Counted from the first letter of the stretch, positions 22,042 through 35,400 are shown. The stretch is DNA of 64,000 bases from Artemisia argyi (GCA_030686995.1 CM060703.1:111196361-111260360); one strand, 5' to 3'. The notes: a model not told the origin generated them from the sequence alone. Numbers and translations are program-made.

Positions 22042-23484
22042 TGATACGTGGGAATCGCACCAGGCTTTACTCTCGAGGGATCTCGAGAAGCTTACAACCC
22101 CCACCAGGCAGTGTACCTGATCGTTGTAGTATAGTATAGTGACAAGTACCGGGGGATTGATCGTTCAACTCAGGAATAGTGTCGCTAGGATTAGAAAGCC
22201 TAAAAACTAGGTCTAGAGGTGAGGGATAATTCTTTTTGTATTTTTATATTTTTATAAAAGCAATTAAAATCTCGGGTTTTTGGAAGAGTGGGCGGAATTA
22301 GTTGCTAGTCAACTAACCCAATAACTAAGATGCAATCAAAATAAAATAACAAAAATGAAAATAAAACTAATTAAACTAGTGGTGTGAACAATAATGGGGA
22401 GAATTGTGTTTACTTAGATTTCATTACTCCCTAGATATCTTTTACAGGCTGATAGTTTGTTGCAATTGCGTGGATGACGGGTTATATTCCTTAATACCAC
22501 TCGTGGGGTGGCGTACGTACTTCCCCAACTCTATAAGCTCCTACTTCACTCCTATGTCGAGCCTGCAACAAGCTCCTAACATGGGATCATTAGAATTCGC
22601 TCATGCATTAAATACACCCATAAAAACCTAATACGCATTGGTTCATGTTTCTTAATACGTTCAAGCATGTTACCCTATGGAAGTCTGCCAGTTTTCTTAA
22701 GCCTAACATCGAAATCATTCATCCGTAACAACTATAAACAAGCAATCAACCCATAATCAACATCTAGGTTTCACTACATCTAAGCAAACACACAAGAGAC
22801 CTAGCCTAGCATGTTAAAATCAAGACAAGCGTAAGATATATTCAAACAACACATAGACATATTGAATGAATTGAAAGGATACTTATCTTAATTGAACATG
22901 AAAGGTTTCAAAGGGTAAAAACCCTTGAAAGAACAGTAAAAATCGTGCTAGGGTTTCTCCAAGTTATCCCTCTAATGTTCCTCTCTTCATGAATGAAAAT
23001 TGCAAAACTAAATATAGATTTTCCATCGTGACGACGTCAAGAAGAAATGTCTGACGCCGTCAACTCGCCGCCCATAGTAATATCGGATTGCCTAGATCCA
23101 GATCTGACGCCGTCATGTGCAAAGTTACTCTAGGCCGTCACATGCAATGGGACCATGACTGCCTATGGTGACGCCTTCATGCCCTTACTGTAAAACTCTC
23201 TGGACCGTCACGGACTTTATCCACTTCACCTCTTGTTTTACTCTTGACGCCGTCATGTAGAACCTTGTGACGCCGTCAGGTACTATTCCCAGCAAAGAAA
23301 ATTAAGACTTTGCCGTTTTCTTCACTTTTATGATCCAAAAACGTCCAATATGCTTCCTTTTCCAGAATTCACTCCAAAAGTACCTAAAATCACAAAAGGA
23401 ACGATTTAGGGCAATATTTGATCAAATAAATTCAATTCCGGGCTTAAATGACCCCCTAAAAACGGATCATTTTTCGCCTCATCA
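22042..23484 (-). repeat. A3 3' LTR
   Basis: Starts TGATACGTGG and ends with the complement of TGATGAGGCG. Contains the tRNA-Asp-like stretch (22121-22147) and palindromes from about 23029 to 23284. Confidence 0.93.
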
Positions 23485-23524
23485 TATACCCTTACACTTG
23501 AGATTTGCTTGTCCTCAAGCAAAT
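23485..23524 (-). other. A3 polypurine tract with stem-loop (module M4)
   Basis: Complement of the A1 module: purine run next to the LTR, then the 9-bp stem ATTTGCTTG/CAAGCAAAT. Confidence 0.78.
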
Positions 23525-26011
23525 GCGCTTTTATTCTAATCAAAATACAAGTTAGGGGTTATTTAACACTAATATAAAAGTAATTACAACAAATAATCGT
23601 TCCACTAAAGACCAAAGACAAGCACGGAGGTCATACACTAGCACCTCACAAATAGTGTTTAGATACTCACATCTCTCGGGTGTAATAAAGTATATATATC
23701 ACAATATGGAAATGGAAAACATCTCTCACTACCTGTCATAGCAAAATAGATTACCATAGGCTTGGGAAAGGATCAAACCTCCACCACATGGCGTAAGCAC
23801 CTAGGATAAACTATCAAAGAGGTCTTTTAAAGGGTTATAATGTTAGGTGTAGGGATATGGAAAACACGGTTTTGTTGGATATAGGCAATCTTTACTGGTG
23901 GCGAGTTAATAATCTTGGTTAATTACATGTACAATATGGCGTTGCTAAGCCAAGACTAGAATCGACTTAAGCTAATAAATGAAAAATAACAAAAACATAA
24001 AATAAACATAGAATGAAACGGGATGGTAGTCCGTATGTTATTCTCTTTTCTTTTTCTATATTTTTTTTTCTTTTTTTTTAATTTTTTCGATTTTATTTAT
24101 TTATTTATTTTTTTGCATACACTTTTACCCTACCATCCAAAATAATACATCATAGGGAATGAACATTCCCCTTACACATGAATTTTTACATACTTTATAA
24201 TAAACTAATCTAATGAATCGAATCAAGATAATCAAAACACTTGGAGTACTTTTAAAATTAACGCACATATGGGGGGGGGGGGGGGTAATAATATGATGTT
24301 CTTCCCCATTACTCCATAACATAAGTACTTTACCCATGATTCCCAATCGTCCCAAAACAATATGTACAAGGATATGACTCGACTTAGCAACCATATAATC
24401 AATTAGATAATTAACTAAGGGTTTAAACAAATAACAATAATGCACTAAAGATGAGTGCATACACGGAAGGCTAAGGCGATTTGGGTGTACATTTAAGTGG
24501 GTTGTAACAAATTCTTCCTTTAAGTAAGATGCTTAAAGTTAGAAACAAAAAGATAGGCTCGGAGGGGTGTACTAGGGGTTTCGTGTACTAAAAATGAGTA
24601 CAACGCTAAGGTGTGGGAAAAATTAATTGACTTAACTAGCCAAGTAGTATGACTTAAATGGTCAAGTAATTATGATACGGGTTTAACACAAGGGTGATCC
24701 TAATGCCTCTTATCATGTACTAAATCCTACTACACGAATGTAGTCTCACTAGAGGTCTCGGGATGCATCACTAACGCAAGTTCTAGAATCTAAATGCTAC
24801 CGGTACACTCATAAGCACTAATAGTAAATGCTTTTCCTATCAAATCTAAAGGCGAACCTCACATATTTGGGTGGAAAATTTTTTTGAATAGTACGGTTTT
24901 GTGCTAGTCATACAATCTCCTATCCATGAGACGCTTGCTAAGTCTAAAGTTTCACTCCTAAATGTTGTAAAAAAATTTAAATTTGGTGTTAAAATTACAC
25001 TAACAAGTATTTCTCTTAGTTTTATTACACACCTACCATCAAACAAACAAACTCAAGTGCAATTGTATCCTATAAGGTATCATCTTTTTACCCTCCCCTT
25101 ACACTTAGGATGAACATTGTCCCCAATGTTCAATTAAAGAATGTAAAAGTAAAACAGGTAAAAGAATGAAATCAAATACTCCCCTGATTCGTTCGGTGTG
25201 GATAGTGTGGTAACAAGGTTAGATCTTCCTCCAAGAAAATGAACATTCAAAGCTTCCCTTCCAGAAATATAAATCATCTTCTTGTCATACATAACCTGTT
25301 AAACCTGAGAAAACAAACAAGGCAACCTCGCGTAAAATCGGCGACAATCTATATATACTAATAAATCCTAGAAAAATAACATATATATCTTAAATTGCTT
25401 TCTAGGAATTAAAGGGATATAATGCTTGTGGAATGAATGTTTGCATATTTCCTGGAGTTTATAAAACTAAAGAATTAACAAAAACTTTAAGACTCTGTTA
25501 GAAAAACAAAACTAGCAAAATTTCCAGAATTTTACACATGACGCCATCAAGAGTAAACTCATGACGCCGTCAGAAGTGACTTGCAGAAATCTTTACGTTA
25601 AGTTTCCGGAAAATTTCTGGAAAAACTTATGTCCTATTTCCTGGAAAATCCTGCAAAACATCATTATGACTCGATACAAGCATTAGACTCTAACAAATAC
25701 GAATATACATGTCCATTTAATATTGTGGAAAATCATGATCAATATCGTTCTTAAAAACATATTTGGAGTTTCCCCTTACACTTATCTTTTGCGAAATACC
25801 TTGGTATGAAGTTAAGACGGAGTCAAACGACAAAATAAAGTATTTCACCATTTTATTTTTGAAACATGATCTACCAACAATAAAAATAAAGCATGCATAC
25901 GGAAACAAATAATAATCAAACAAATAAAAATCACACAAAGCATGGGTTGCCTCCCAAGAAGCGCTTTTCTTTATTTACGAGTCTTGTAGCTAGACTCAAG
26001 GTCATGGGTGA
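23525..26011 (-). other. A3 3' non-coding region
   Basis: No gene is seen; ORFs here are chance frames. It contains a G15 run (24271-24285), a T-rich simple region (24050-24115), modules M3 (about 24154-24180), M2 (25090-25131) and M1 (about 25770-25786), and a palindrome pair (about 25549-25582). Confidence 0.65.
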
Positions 26012-28565
26012 TTACGTGATATGGGTGAGTTCCTCATTGAGGACATCTTTGGGATCAAACTTGAGTTTCAACTTCCTATCGGTTCTCTTGGTACGGTATG
26101 ACCTTTCAAACTTTTCTCCATCCGGATCATATAAAATCATCTTCATATGCCATGATCCGTCACCTTCCTTAGGTGGCTTGTCCCACCTCCATTTGCACTT
26201 ATCCCCCTCTCTTTTCCACTTGTTCATCTCTATGTTAATAGGCATATACGCCTAAGAACTCAATCATTTTCCTAAAGACTAGGGGGTCCTCAAAAGGGTC
26301 TAGCTCCTCATCTCTAGCTATGAGTTGTTCCACTGAATGTGTTTTATCGATGAATTCTTTTTCTAGATAGAATGGGCGTTGAGGTCCTATAAAGTTTCTT
26401 TCTATCCAAGGTCCATATCTAGATGGTCTCCTAATCATCTCTACCCAATGTGGTGTCGGTTCGTCCTCACAATCGTAACTATGCTTCTTAACATCATATA
26501 TCGACCAAGTATCGCCCTCACCTACCGCTATCTTAGACTCCTTACAATCTATCATGGCGCTAGCGGTTGCTAAAAATCCTCTTCCGACTAACAATGGGCA
26601 TGTAGTATCACTAACCATATCTAGGACGTGAAAATCCGCTAAAATAGTTAACTTCCCTACGTTAACAACTACATCCTTGATCATCCCAACCGGGTGGGCA
26701 ATACTCCCATCCGCTAGACCAATTAGTACCTCCGTTTCCTCTAACTTTCCTAGCTTAAGAGTGGTGAAAAGGGATAAGGGAATCAAGTTGAGGCTTGATC
26801 CTAAATCGGCTAGTGTGTCGAAAGCTTCGGATTTTCCTATCTTACAAGGCAAAACAAATATACCTGGATCATCAAGCTTTTTAGGCGAATTGTTTTGAAC
26901 AAAGGCGGTCCCATTTTTACCCAATTTAAACTTCTCATATTTTTCTAGGAGGGCACTATAGTAGGGAGCACGGGCTAAGACATCAATGACGGGGCGTTCA
27001 AGGTGGAGCTCCTTGAATTCATCATCAGGGTCTTGTGTAGGAGGTGTTTCAACTATGCTTTTGACCGGTTTGATATTGGGTGTTTCATTCGATTGGTCCT
27101 TTTGAAGAATTTGGTTTTGCTTGAAACACGTGCTCATTGATTTAACCGAGTAGTATTGCGGACAAGAAGTAGGTGACGAAACCGATGATATGGAATTAAC
27201 ATTTAGTTTCGGGTTCTTGACCGTGTCGCTTGGGAGTGCTCCCATTTCTCGGTCATTGAGAACTTTCAACAATGTGTCAATTTTGTTGGTCATCTTTCTT
27301 TGCTTTTGTTTGAAATCGGCTTCAAACTTAGATATGCGAGCTTCTTGAGATGCCATAAACTTGGACATCAACCCTTCAAGATTATTGGTACTACCATAGT
27401 TGTTGGAAGGATTGTTGTTGAAAGTACAGTTGGAGGGTGGACCGTTTGGTTGGTAACGATTAGGTGGATTGGAAGAATTGTTTGGGTTTTGTTTCCACCT
27501 AAGGTTCAGGTGATTTTTCCAAGAAGGATTGTAGGAATTACCATAAGGGTTTGGCTCGGGTTTGAAAGTGTACCACTTATCTCCCGCTTCGTCAGTACGC
27601 GAGGATGCGTAGTCCGCAAAAGCTGCTCCGGGGAGTTCCACGTAATCACGAGTGTCATGGGGACCACTACATAATTCGCACGAAGAAGTGATTTTTTTCA
27701 CTTGGCTTGAAGGCTTAGGAGCTTCGTAAGATTTCATGAGAAACTTGACTTGGTCCTCAAGTTCCATAATCCTACGGTCGGGAGTGCTTGAATTGTTCGA
27801 AGGCAAAGATATTGCCTTGACCGTTTTGTTCAAATCACGGGGATCATTCCAACTTTCGTTGTCATAGAGAGCAAGATCTTCTATGAGTTCCCATGATTCT
27901 TCCGCACTTAGATCACGTAGCTTATCACCGGCCGATTGGTCAATGGTTCGCCTTGTGGAGAGATCGATATGGTCATAGAAGATTTGGACTTGGAGCCAAA
28001 GATCTATGCCATGATGAGGGACTTTTTGGAGTAAGTCCTTGAAACGAGTCCATGCTTCATATAGAGTTTCACCTTGACGTTGTTGGAACATCAAGATATC
28101 ATTTCTAAGCTTGGTAGTTCTTCCCGGTGGGAAAAATTGAGCAAGGAAACGAGTGGTGAGATCATCCCATGAGGTAATGGATCCCGCGGGTAAACGTTTA
28201 AGCCATTGACTAGCTTGATCACGTAGAGAGAATTGGAATAGGCGTAATCAGGTCGACTCTCTAGTTGTAACATCAAGGTCTATGGAATCTACTATTTTAA
28301 GGAAATCCTTGAGATGTTGGTTAAGATCTTCGGAACGAAGTCCATGGAATGCACATCCGCTTTGCACCAACCGGATGGTGTCGGATCGCAAGGGGGACAC
28401 ATTGGCTCCTTGGGTGAGCTCAATAGTGTTTTGATAGCCTTGGTGTCTAGGACGGGAATACTCTCCTAGGGTTCGGGGCCTAAGAGGTTGGTTTGCTAGT
28501 GGTGGGTTTAATGGGTGGTTTTGTTGTGGTGGGTTGATGGGTTCAAAGATGTTACCACCTTCCAT
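26012..28565 (-). pseudogene. gag: A3 gag-protease polyprotein, one stop and one frameshift
   Basis: One frame runs from ATG 28565 to 26235, interrupted only by TGA at 28248-28250, where related copies have CGA. The final 70-odd codons are in another frame (26012-26245), implying a 1-nt indel near 26245. Order: Retrotrans_gag capsid domain (LRDQASQWLKRLP, QFFPPG, AWTRFKDLLQKVPHHG), one CELCSGPHDTRDY motif (last Cys lost), an Asn/Pro-rich linker, a coiled segment (LEGLMSKFMASQEARISKFE), then a retropepsin with active-site loop LADLGSSLNLIP and flap-side LLVGRGFLATA. The C-terminal module (GDGSWHMKMILYDPDGE) is shared with the ORF at 30534. RT, RNase H and integrase are absent. Confidence 0.82.
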
Positions 28566-28709
28566 GATGTCGGATGGTAAAGGTTACGAACAAAGACACG
28601 AAGAAATAAGATAGACTAAAGAGAACCTAAAAATAAAATAAAATCTTACTAGAAAGGAATCTAGCAAGTAGACCTAATAAAAAGAAATCCTAACCTAGAC
28701 AATAACTAT

Positions 28710-28728
28710 TCCCCGGGCTGCGGCGCCA
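28710..28728 (-). other. A3 primer binding site (tRNA-Asp)
   Basis: On the minus strand TGGCGCCGCAGCCCGGGGA begins six bases after the LTR end. The first eight bases match the tRNA-Asp 3' end; the rest matches with a bulge. Confidence 0.8.
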
Positions 28729-28734
28729 AAAACT

Positions 28735-30178
28735 TGATACGTGGGAATCGCACCAGGCTTTACCTCTCGAGGGATCTCGAGAAGCTTACAACCCCCACCA
28801 GGCAGTGTACCTGATCGTTGTAGTATAGTATAGTGACAAGTACCGGGGGATTGATTGTTCAACCCAGGAATAGTGTCGCTAGGATTAGAAAGCCTAAAAA
28901 CTAGGTCTAGAGGGGAGGGATGATTCTTTTTGTATTTTTATATATTTATTAAAGAAATTAAAATCTTGGGTTTTTGGAAGAGTGGGCGGAATTAGTTGCT
29001 AGTCAGGTAACCCAATAACTAAGATGCAATCAAAATTAAATAACAAAAATGAAAATAAAACTAATTAAACTAGTGGTATGAACAATAATGGGGAGAATTG
29101 TGTTTACTTAGATTTCATTACTCCCTAGATATCTTTTACAGGTTGATAGTTTGTTACAATTGCGTGGATGACGGGTTATATTCCTTAATACCATTCGTGG
29201 GGTGGCGTACGTACTTCCCCAACTCTATAAGCTCCTACTTCACTCCTATGTCGAGCCTGCAAGAAGCTCCTAACATGGGATCATTAAAATTCGCTCATGC
29301 ATTAAATACAACCATAAAAACCTAGTACGCATTGGTTCATGTTTCTTAAGACGTTCAAGCATGTTACCCTATGGAAGTCTGCCAGTTTTCTTAAGCCTAA
29401 CATTGAAATCATTCATCCGTAACAACTATAAACAAGCAATCAACCCATAATCAACATCTAGGTTTCACTACATCTAAGCAAACACACAAGGGATCTAGCC
29501 TAGCATGTTAAAATCAAGACAAGCGTAAGATATATTCAAACAACACATAGACATATTGAATGAATTAAAAGGATACTTATCTTAATTGAACATGAAAGGT
29601 TTCAAAGGGTAAAAACCCTTGAAAGAACAGTAAAAATCGTGCTAGGGTTTCTCCAAGTTATCCCTCTAATGTTCCTCTCTTCATGAATGAAAATTACAAA
29701 ACTATATATACATTTTCCATCATGACGGCGTCAAGAAGAAATGTCTGACACCGTCAACTCGCCGCCCATTGTAATATCGGATTTCCTAGATCCAGATCTG
29801 ACGCCGTCATGTGCAAAGTTACTCTGGGCTGTCACATGCAATGGGACCATGACGGCCTATGGTGATGCCGTCATGCCCTTAGTGTAAAACTCTTTGGACC
29901 GTCATGGACTTTATCTACTTCACCTCTTGTTTTACTCTTGACGCCGTCATGTAGAACCTTGTGACGCCGTCAGGTACTGTTCCCAGCAAGGAAAATTAAG
30001 ACTTTGCCGTTTTCTTCACTTTTATGCTCCAAAAACGTCCAAAATGCTTCATTTTCCATAATTCACTCCAAAACTACCTAAAATCACAAAAGGAACGATT
30101 TAGGGCAATATTTGATCAAATAAATTCAATTCCGGGCTTAAATGACACCCTAAAAACGGATCATTTTTCGCCTCATCA
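28735..30178 (-). repeat. A3 5' LTR
   Basis: 1444 bp, nearly identical to 22042-23484. Its tRNA-Asp-like stretch is at 28815-28841; a TATATA motif near 29701 lies just downstream (in element sense) of the palindromes at about 29721-29975. Confidence 0.93.
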
Positions 30179-30533
30179 ATATGTGTTTAAAGTGTGTTTT
30201 TCTTTTTAGCGTGTATGTTGAAAATGATATGTGTTCAAATTATAAAACCTTCCCTCGTTAAAAGTGTGGCGATCTTAGTTAAAAGATTGGCGGTTTTTCT
30301 CTGAAAATTTCTTAACAGTCTGCTATGAACTTCCAAAAGTGGTGAGAATCAAAATTATAAACTATAACAATCATAGAAATATGTACAATAGATATTCATT
30401 CATCTCTGATCAGAGGGATAATCATCAAGCATAAGCTTGAGATACAATTTTATTCAAAATGAAAAATAACATAGAAAATAAAAAATAAGAAAGGAGTATT
30501 GTTTCAACTCCATTTTGTGTTACTCTTGTTGTT
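30179..30533. other. Host sequence downstream of the longin-like ORF (minus copy)
   Basis: Non-coding, AT-rich. On the minus strand it follows the stop of the ORF ending near 30534, so it is probably the 3' non-coding part of that element. It continues into 21713-22041 when A3 is removed. Confidence 0.4.
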
Positions 30534-33500
30534 TCATGCAATGAAATGGTCTGGTGACATGATGTCACTCGGCTTGTATGAACCAGATGGCTTCCTCTTG
30601 GTGTGCTTAGTCTCAAAACCTTTCTCATACCCATTGCCGTATGGGTCAAAAATCTTAATATTAACATGCCATTTCCTATCTCCTTCACCCTTTGTGATTC
30701 CTCCAGAATAGTTTGGTGTCAAATCAATATGTTTGATTGATAATGGTAGTGATCCAAGTAAGGCAGTTACTTTCTTCTAAACACAAACATTCCTAAATGG
30801 GTTAAGGTATTCTTGTTCAGCCAAAACTTTATCCATTGGGTCCTCATAATCATAGTACTTAGGACGTGTAGGTCCAAAAATTGGCTTATCATTTTCATCT
30901 CTTTTGGTGAGAATTCCTCCTCATCCTCACTATCACTTTCATCATTTTTGTTCCTTCTTACTTTTGCAGTTTCAAAATGGTGGTGAACCAACCCATCAAA
31001 AGTTTTCAACCTTTTCTTCCTTGTGTCATGAACTGATCCTAAGGTGTGAATAAAACTTCTTCCAACTACCAATGGTACATCTTTGTCAATAGGAACATCA
31101 AGTAGCAAGAAATTTTCCATAATAGTATGGGTGCTCACTTGACATAGAACATCTAGCAATCTTCCCATGGTCTCAGCTTGTGACTTGTCAAGCATTCTAA
31201 TCTTATCAATCTTAGGTTTAACTTTTCCTCTTTCAAGCAACTCATAAATTTTGTATCCAGGATCCTCAAGTTCTCTAAGTACTTTATACCCTTTTACCAC
31301 TTGTGCAGCAGCCTCTTCTTCATCATCATCTTCAACTTCTCCATTTATCTTAAGTCTATCCATGAGAATTCCATCTAATATCTTTTTATGCTTGTCTGCA
31401 TTTTTCTCTGTCTCTGCTTCTTTAGGCTCTTCAATAACATTAGCCTCTTTTACTGCTTCTTGCTCTGCTTCAATCACTTTCTCAGGTTCCACCTTTTTAT
31501 TCATATCAACAATTTGTTCTTCGTCTTCTTTTGATCCAATAGTGATGAAGGTATTCATCTCTCTCTTAGCTTGTTGATACAATTTGAAGACTTCTGCATC
31601 AGTCTTGTTCTTCAATTGCACCAGCTTCCAACACTTCATGTTTTTCAGATATTGCTCATATTCTTTTCTCTTTTGAAGTGGTGTTGGATCTCTGAGAATT
31701 TTTCTTTTCTTTCTAGCAGCAGCAACTTCTTTCTTCTTCTTTTTTGTGAACTCTCTCAGCCAAATACCTATATCAAACTCAGGCATTTCTTGTTCTTCAA
31801 TTTTGACTAGCTTTGAGAGTTCAACTTCAGCATTCATCCTAATCCTTTCAGCTTCCCACTCTTCATACTCTTTCTTAGTAGCAGCTTCTTGTTTAGCCTT
31901 TTGTCTTTCTTGCTCAAGCAGTTGTTGTTCAATCATGTCTTCATCTTCTTGAGCCTTCCTGGCAACAACATTATCATGTTCTATCTACTTTTCTTTAGGC
32001 CAATGTTCAAAAGGAAAGTGTGTAAGATCCACGTCTTCTTCATCTGAATCAAGCTCAGGTTCTGCAACCATCTTGCCTTTTCCTTTGTCAGTACTTGAAG
32101 AAATAGACTTTGTTTTTTTGATGGGAAGAGTAGGCTCTCTTATCACTACACCTATAACATGTTGTTGAATTGATTGTTGTTGTTGTGGTTGTAATGGTTG
32201 ATGTGATTGTGTTGGTTGTGATTGTTGTTGTGGTTAAGGTTGTGATTATGGTTGAGTTGCTAGTGTTTTCTTGCTAAGCAGCACCATAGCTTCAGAAGTA
32301 GACACATCTTCATCCAAAGACTTTGAACCAGCAGCAGAACCTTTTGCACTGGCAGCAGAATCCTTAACATTATCAGCAGTATCCAAAATTTTTGACACTA
32401 GCAGCAGCATCTTGAACAACAAAATTTTGAGCTGCAGAATTCTGTACTTGAGCAACAGAACCACTTAAACCTCTTATGGCTTCACCCATCAACCCGGTAG
32501 CCTTTACTAATTGTTCAGGCCCCAAAGACTTAAGTTTTTCTACCACACCTTCTTGAGTAACAAACAACTCTTCCAACACAGCTTCATGACCATGCCTATT
32601 AGCAATCACAAATCCATCCACATCCTCAGGACTTTCGATCTCCATACCATTTCCCTCAGCAGCATTTTCTTGAGCCTCCCCAGAACCAAATAATTCATCA
32701 TCATTCCTCCCATGTTTGGGAGCATCCTCAGAGGAACCCATTTTCCTATGTCTCTTCAATTGTCTAACCTGCCTCTTCAAAGTGTGAATTTCTTTAGCCT
32801 GAGATGTTGACGATTGAGTTTGGTATAGTACTTGAGACTCCAACTTGCTGCATCTTTCCTCCAAATTGGTACATCTGTCCATCAATTCAGTAAATTGTTT
32901 CATACTAGCCTCATCACTTCGACCTGTGTCAGTTTGTACATAATCATCCATCAATTCCTCTGTGTTATGTCTATCCTCATCACTTCGGTCTGTGTTACCT
33001 GACTCGAGAGGTGAATCAATGGATGTACACCCAACATCAAACCTAGTTCGATCATCAGAGCCCCCTGTATTTGCCATTTGGCTAGGGTTACCATCACCTG
33101 TGTTGAGTCCAAAAGAACCTTCCACATTAGATGTTGCCTTGGATTGGGTCTTATTTATGTTACCACTGTCCTGCTCTACTTCTAAGCTAGTAGCAGTAGT
33201 GGCAGCCCTCACCAACATGTCCTCTCCAACACCTGGGACAGCCTCATCTGGTACATCCATCCTAACACTAGCCTAAGGTAGCTCAGTGTTCTTTTTGGCT
33301 TTCCTACGGGTATAGAGTATTTTAGGTTATGAGGAAGAAGCTGCAAAATTGGGTGCGGGATAGGAATCAGTGGGTGTGCCTGACCCTTCACCCTGAGTTT
33401 GGTGTACCAGTTGCACCATATAAGGCAAAAGAGGTGTAACTTTACCAGAAAAACCTTTACCATCCTTTTGTAAATAGGTAAACAATTTTGGCACAAGTTT

Positions 33501-33728
33501 GGGTGCCTTATATACCCTCTGTGTTTTTCTTTGGGTAATTTGATTTTCCACAAAGAGTTGTATAAATCGAGGATAAAGTAAATGATTTCCAGACTCTTTG
33601 ATACTCTTTACCATACCTTCCAAAATCGTGTTTGAAAAATTAAATGGGTCTCCATTGCTCAAACATATATTAATAATATATGAGCGCTCAACAATAAAGT
33701 GGAAATTTAAAGGCCGAATATTAAACAA
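30534..33728 (-). pseudogene. Longin-like/coiled-coil retroelement ORF fused to an Athila protease-like tail (minus copy)
   Basis: Several minus-strand frames add up to one damaged coding region. In order: a partial N-terminal domain matching the plus copy from ICLSNGDPFNF onward (homology starts near 33672, upstream differs); a linker; a coiled-coil (MDRCTNLEERCSKLESQ, LKRQVRQLKRH); a Glu/Lys-rich segment with ARKKRKI; then, after EAETEKNA, a retropepsin-like domain (LLDVPIDKDVPLVVGRSF) and the module GEGDRKWHVNIKIFDPYGN ending at 30534. Stops and frameshifts occur near 33330, 33270, 32440, 32240, 31980, 30880 and 30780. I recall the N-terminal part as 'synaptobrevin, longin-like' proteins in Asteraceae; that label is a transposon artefact, not an R-SNARE. 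Confidence 0.65.
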
Positions 33729-34303
33729 TAACGTGGAATATTAAAGTTACAATAACGCCATGAATTAAATCTCGCCATGATCGTTTGCTCAACTGGGATC
33801 AACAAGTGGTTTGAAAGTTAGTAGTGGTCGGAAATTGTTCAATCCAATGGATTCAAAGGAAGAATCGGATGAAACTTCAATAATTTCATGGTTTGAAGTC
33901 ATGGTGGTTTTGGATGTGTGATTAGGGTTTTGACTTATTTGTGATGAGGTTGGATCCTCTTTTTATACTGTTAATTAACCCTAAGGAGAGTTAATGATCG
34001 GCTGGTGATAAGGAGTTAATTAAGGAGACCTTTAACTTTTTACTTTTTACTTTTTACTCAAGAAAAAGGTCATTCTACTTCTAGGCTAAAGGTTCGACTG
34101 CTGTGGAAACAGAGGATTCTACTGCTGGGTGATATTGCTATTTCTTAAAGAATAAGGGCGGTTATGTAACTTCCACCAAAGGGTTTAAAACTCTAATTGG
34201 ATCTCCTAATAGGTTTTACGCGCTCAAAATTGAAGTTTTCAGAAACCCTAACCCTCTAATCATTATCGCAATCAAAAACCCCCAATTTCCCAAACCCTAA
34301 TTA
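33729..34303. other. Spacer between the two inverted longin-like copies
   Basis: No ORF of note. It contains a short direct repeat CTTTTTACTTTTTACTTTTTA near 34036-34059 and may hold the 5' leader of the plus copy, which starts at ATG 34304 after CCCTAATTA. Confidence 0.4.
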
Positions 34304-35400
34304 ATGGAATTGGCACGCAAATGGGCTGAGAGTCACAAAAATGTTGCACTTCTGGATGCATCATTGGTTCCTGAAGGATTCACAGAGATGGTTCATTTCA
34401 TCAATGCTGCTTCTAAAAGGTATGCATTAACTGTGAACCCTACCATATCTACTTCCTACATTAAACAGTTTTCGCTTACCGCTAAAGTCGAAACAATTAA
34501 TGGGGAAAAACATATTAAGGCCAAGGTAGATGGTCAGCAAGTGCTTGTCACTAAAGCTTCTATATGAGAAACTCTTCTCTTTGATGATGATACAGAGACT
34601 AAGTGTCTTGTTAACTCTGTTATTTTTCCTGGTTTAAAGGACTTGGGATATGAGAAGCAAAACGATGGTTTAAAGTTTCAAAAAGGGATTCTCTGTTCTC
34701 ATTGGAAGTTTTTTGTACAGATTCTTTTACATTGTTTGAGTCCTAAAACATCTGGGTGGAATGAGTTCAATATTGTCATAGCATCTACTATGATATGTTT
34801 GAGCAAAGGAGACCCATTTAATTTTTCAAACATGATTTTGGAAGGTATGGTAAAGAGTATCAAAGAGTCTGGAAAACATTTACTTTATCCTCGATTTATA
34901 CAACTCTTTGTGGAAAACCAAATTACCCCAAGAAAAACAGAGGGGTATATAAGGCACCCAAACTTGTGCCAAAACTTTTTACCTATTTACAAAAGGATGG
35001 TAAAGGTTTTTTTGGTAAAGTTACACCTCTTTTGCCTTATATGGTGCAACTGGTACAACAAACTCAGGGTGAAGGTTCAGGCACACCCACTGATTCCTAT
35101 CCCACACCAAATTTTGCAGCTTCTTCCTTACAACCTAACATACTCTATACCCATAGGAAAGCCAAATAGAACACTGAGCTACCTCAGGCTAGCGTTAGGA
35201 TGGATGTACCAGATGAGGCTGTCCTAGGTGTTGGAGAGGATATGTTGGTGAGGGCTGCCACTACTGCTACTAGCTTAGAAGCAGAGCAAGACAGTGGTAA
35301 CATAAATAAGAACCAATCCAAGGCAACATCTAATGTGGAAGGTTCTTTTAAACTCAACACAGGTGATGGTAACCCTAGCCAAATGGCAAATACAGGGGGC
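34304..35400 (+). pseudogene. Longin-like retroelement ORF, plus copy, fragment 1
   Basis: It begins with ATG 34304 (MELARKWAESHKN) and shows the N-terminal domain missing from the minus copy. A TGA at 34565-34567 interrupts it, after which the same frame continues (ETLLFDDDTE). A 1-nt shift near 34945 moves coding to another frame, and there are further stops before MDVPDEAVLGVGED at 35200. It is cut at 35400 by A4/A5. The inverted copy shows the uninterrupted sequence. Confidence 0.65.

Larger units (their letters stand above)
22042..30178 (-). mobile_element. A3: non-autonomous Athila-type LTR element, complete
   Basis: 8137 bp, minus orientation, LTRs of 1443 and 1444 bp flanked by ATATG (22037-22041 and 30179-30183). 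PBS next to the right LTR, polypurine tract next to the left. The interior encodes gag and protease but no RT, RNase H or integrase; about 2.5 kb downstream of the ORF is non-coding. Confidence 0.94.

Noticed and set aside
31251..31577. Ser-rich plus-strand ORF (and similar at 31746-31952, 1168-1458)
   Set aside because: These are antisense shadows of Glu/Lys-rich coding on the minus strand.
34304..35227. Genuine synaptobrevin/longin-domain SNARE gene
   Set aside because: The coding region is full of stops, repeated in inverted orientation, and resembles transposon-borne proteins; there is no SNARE motif or C-terminal membrane anchor.
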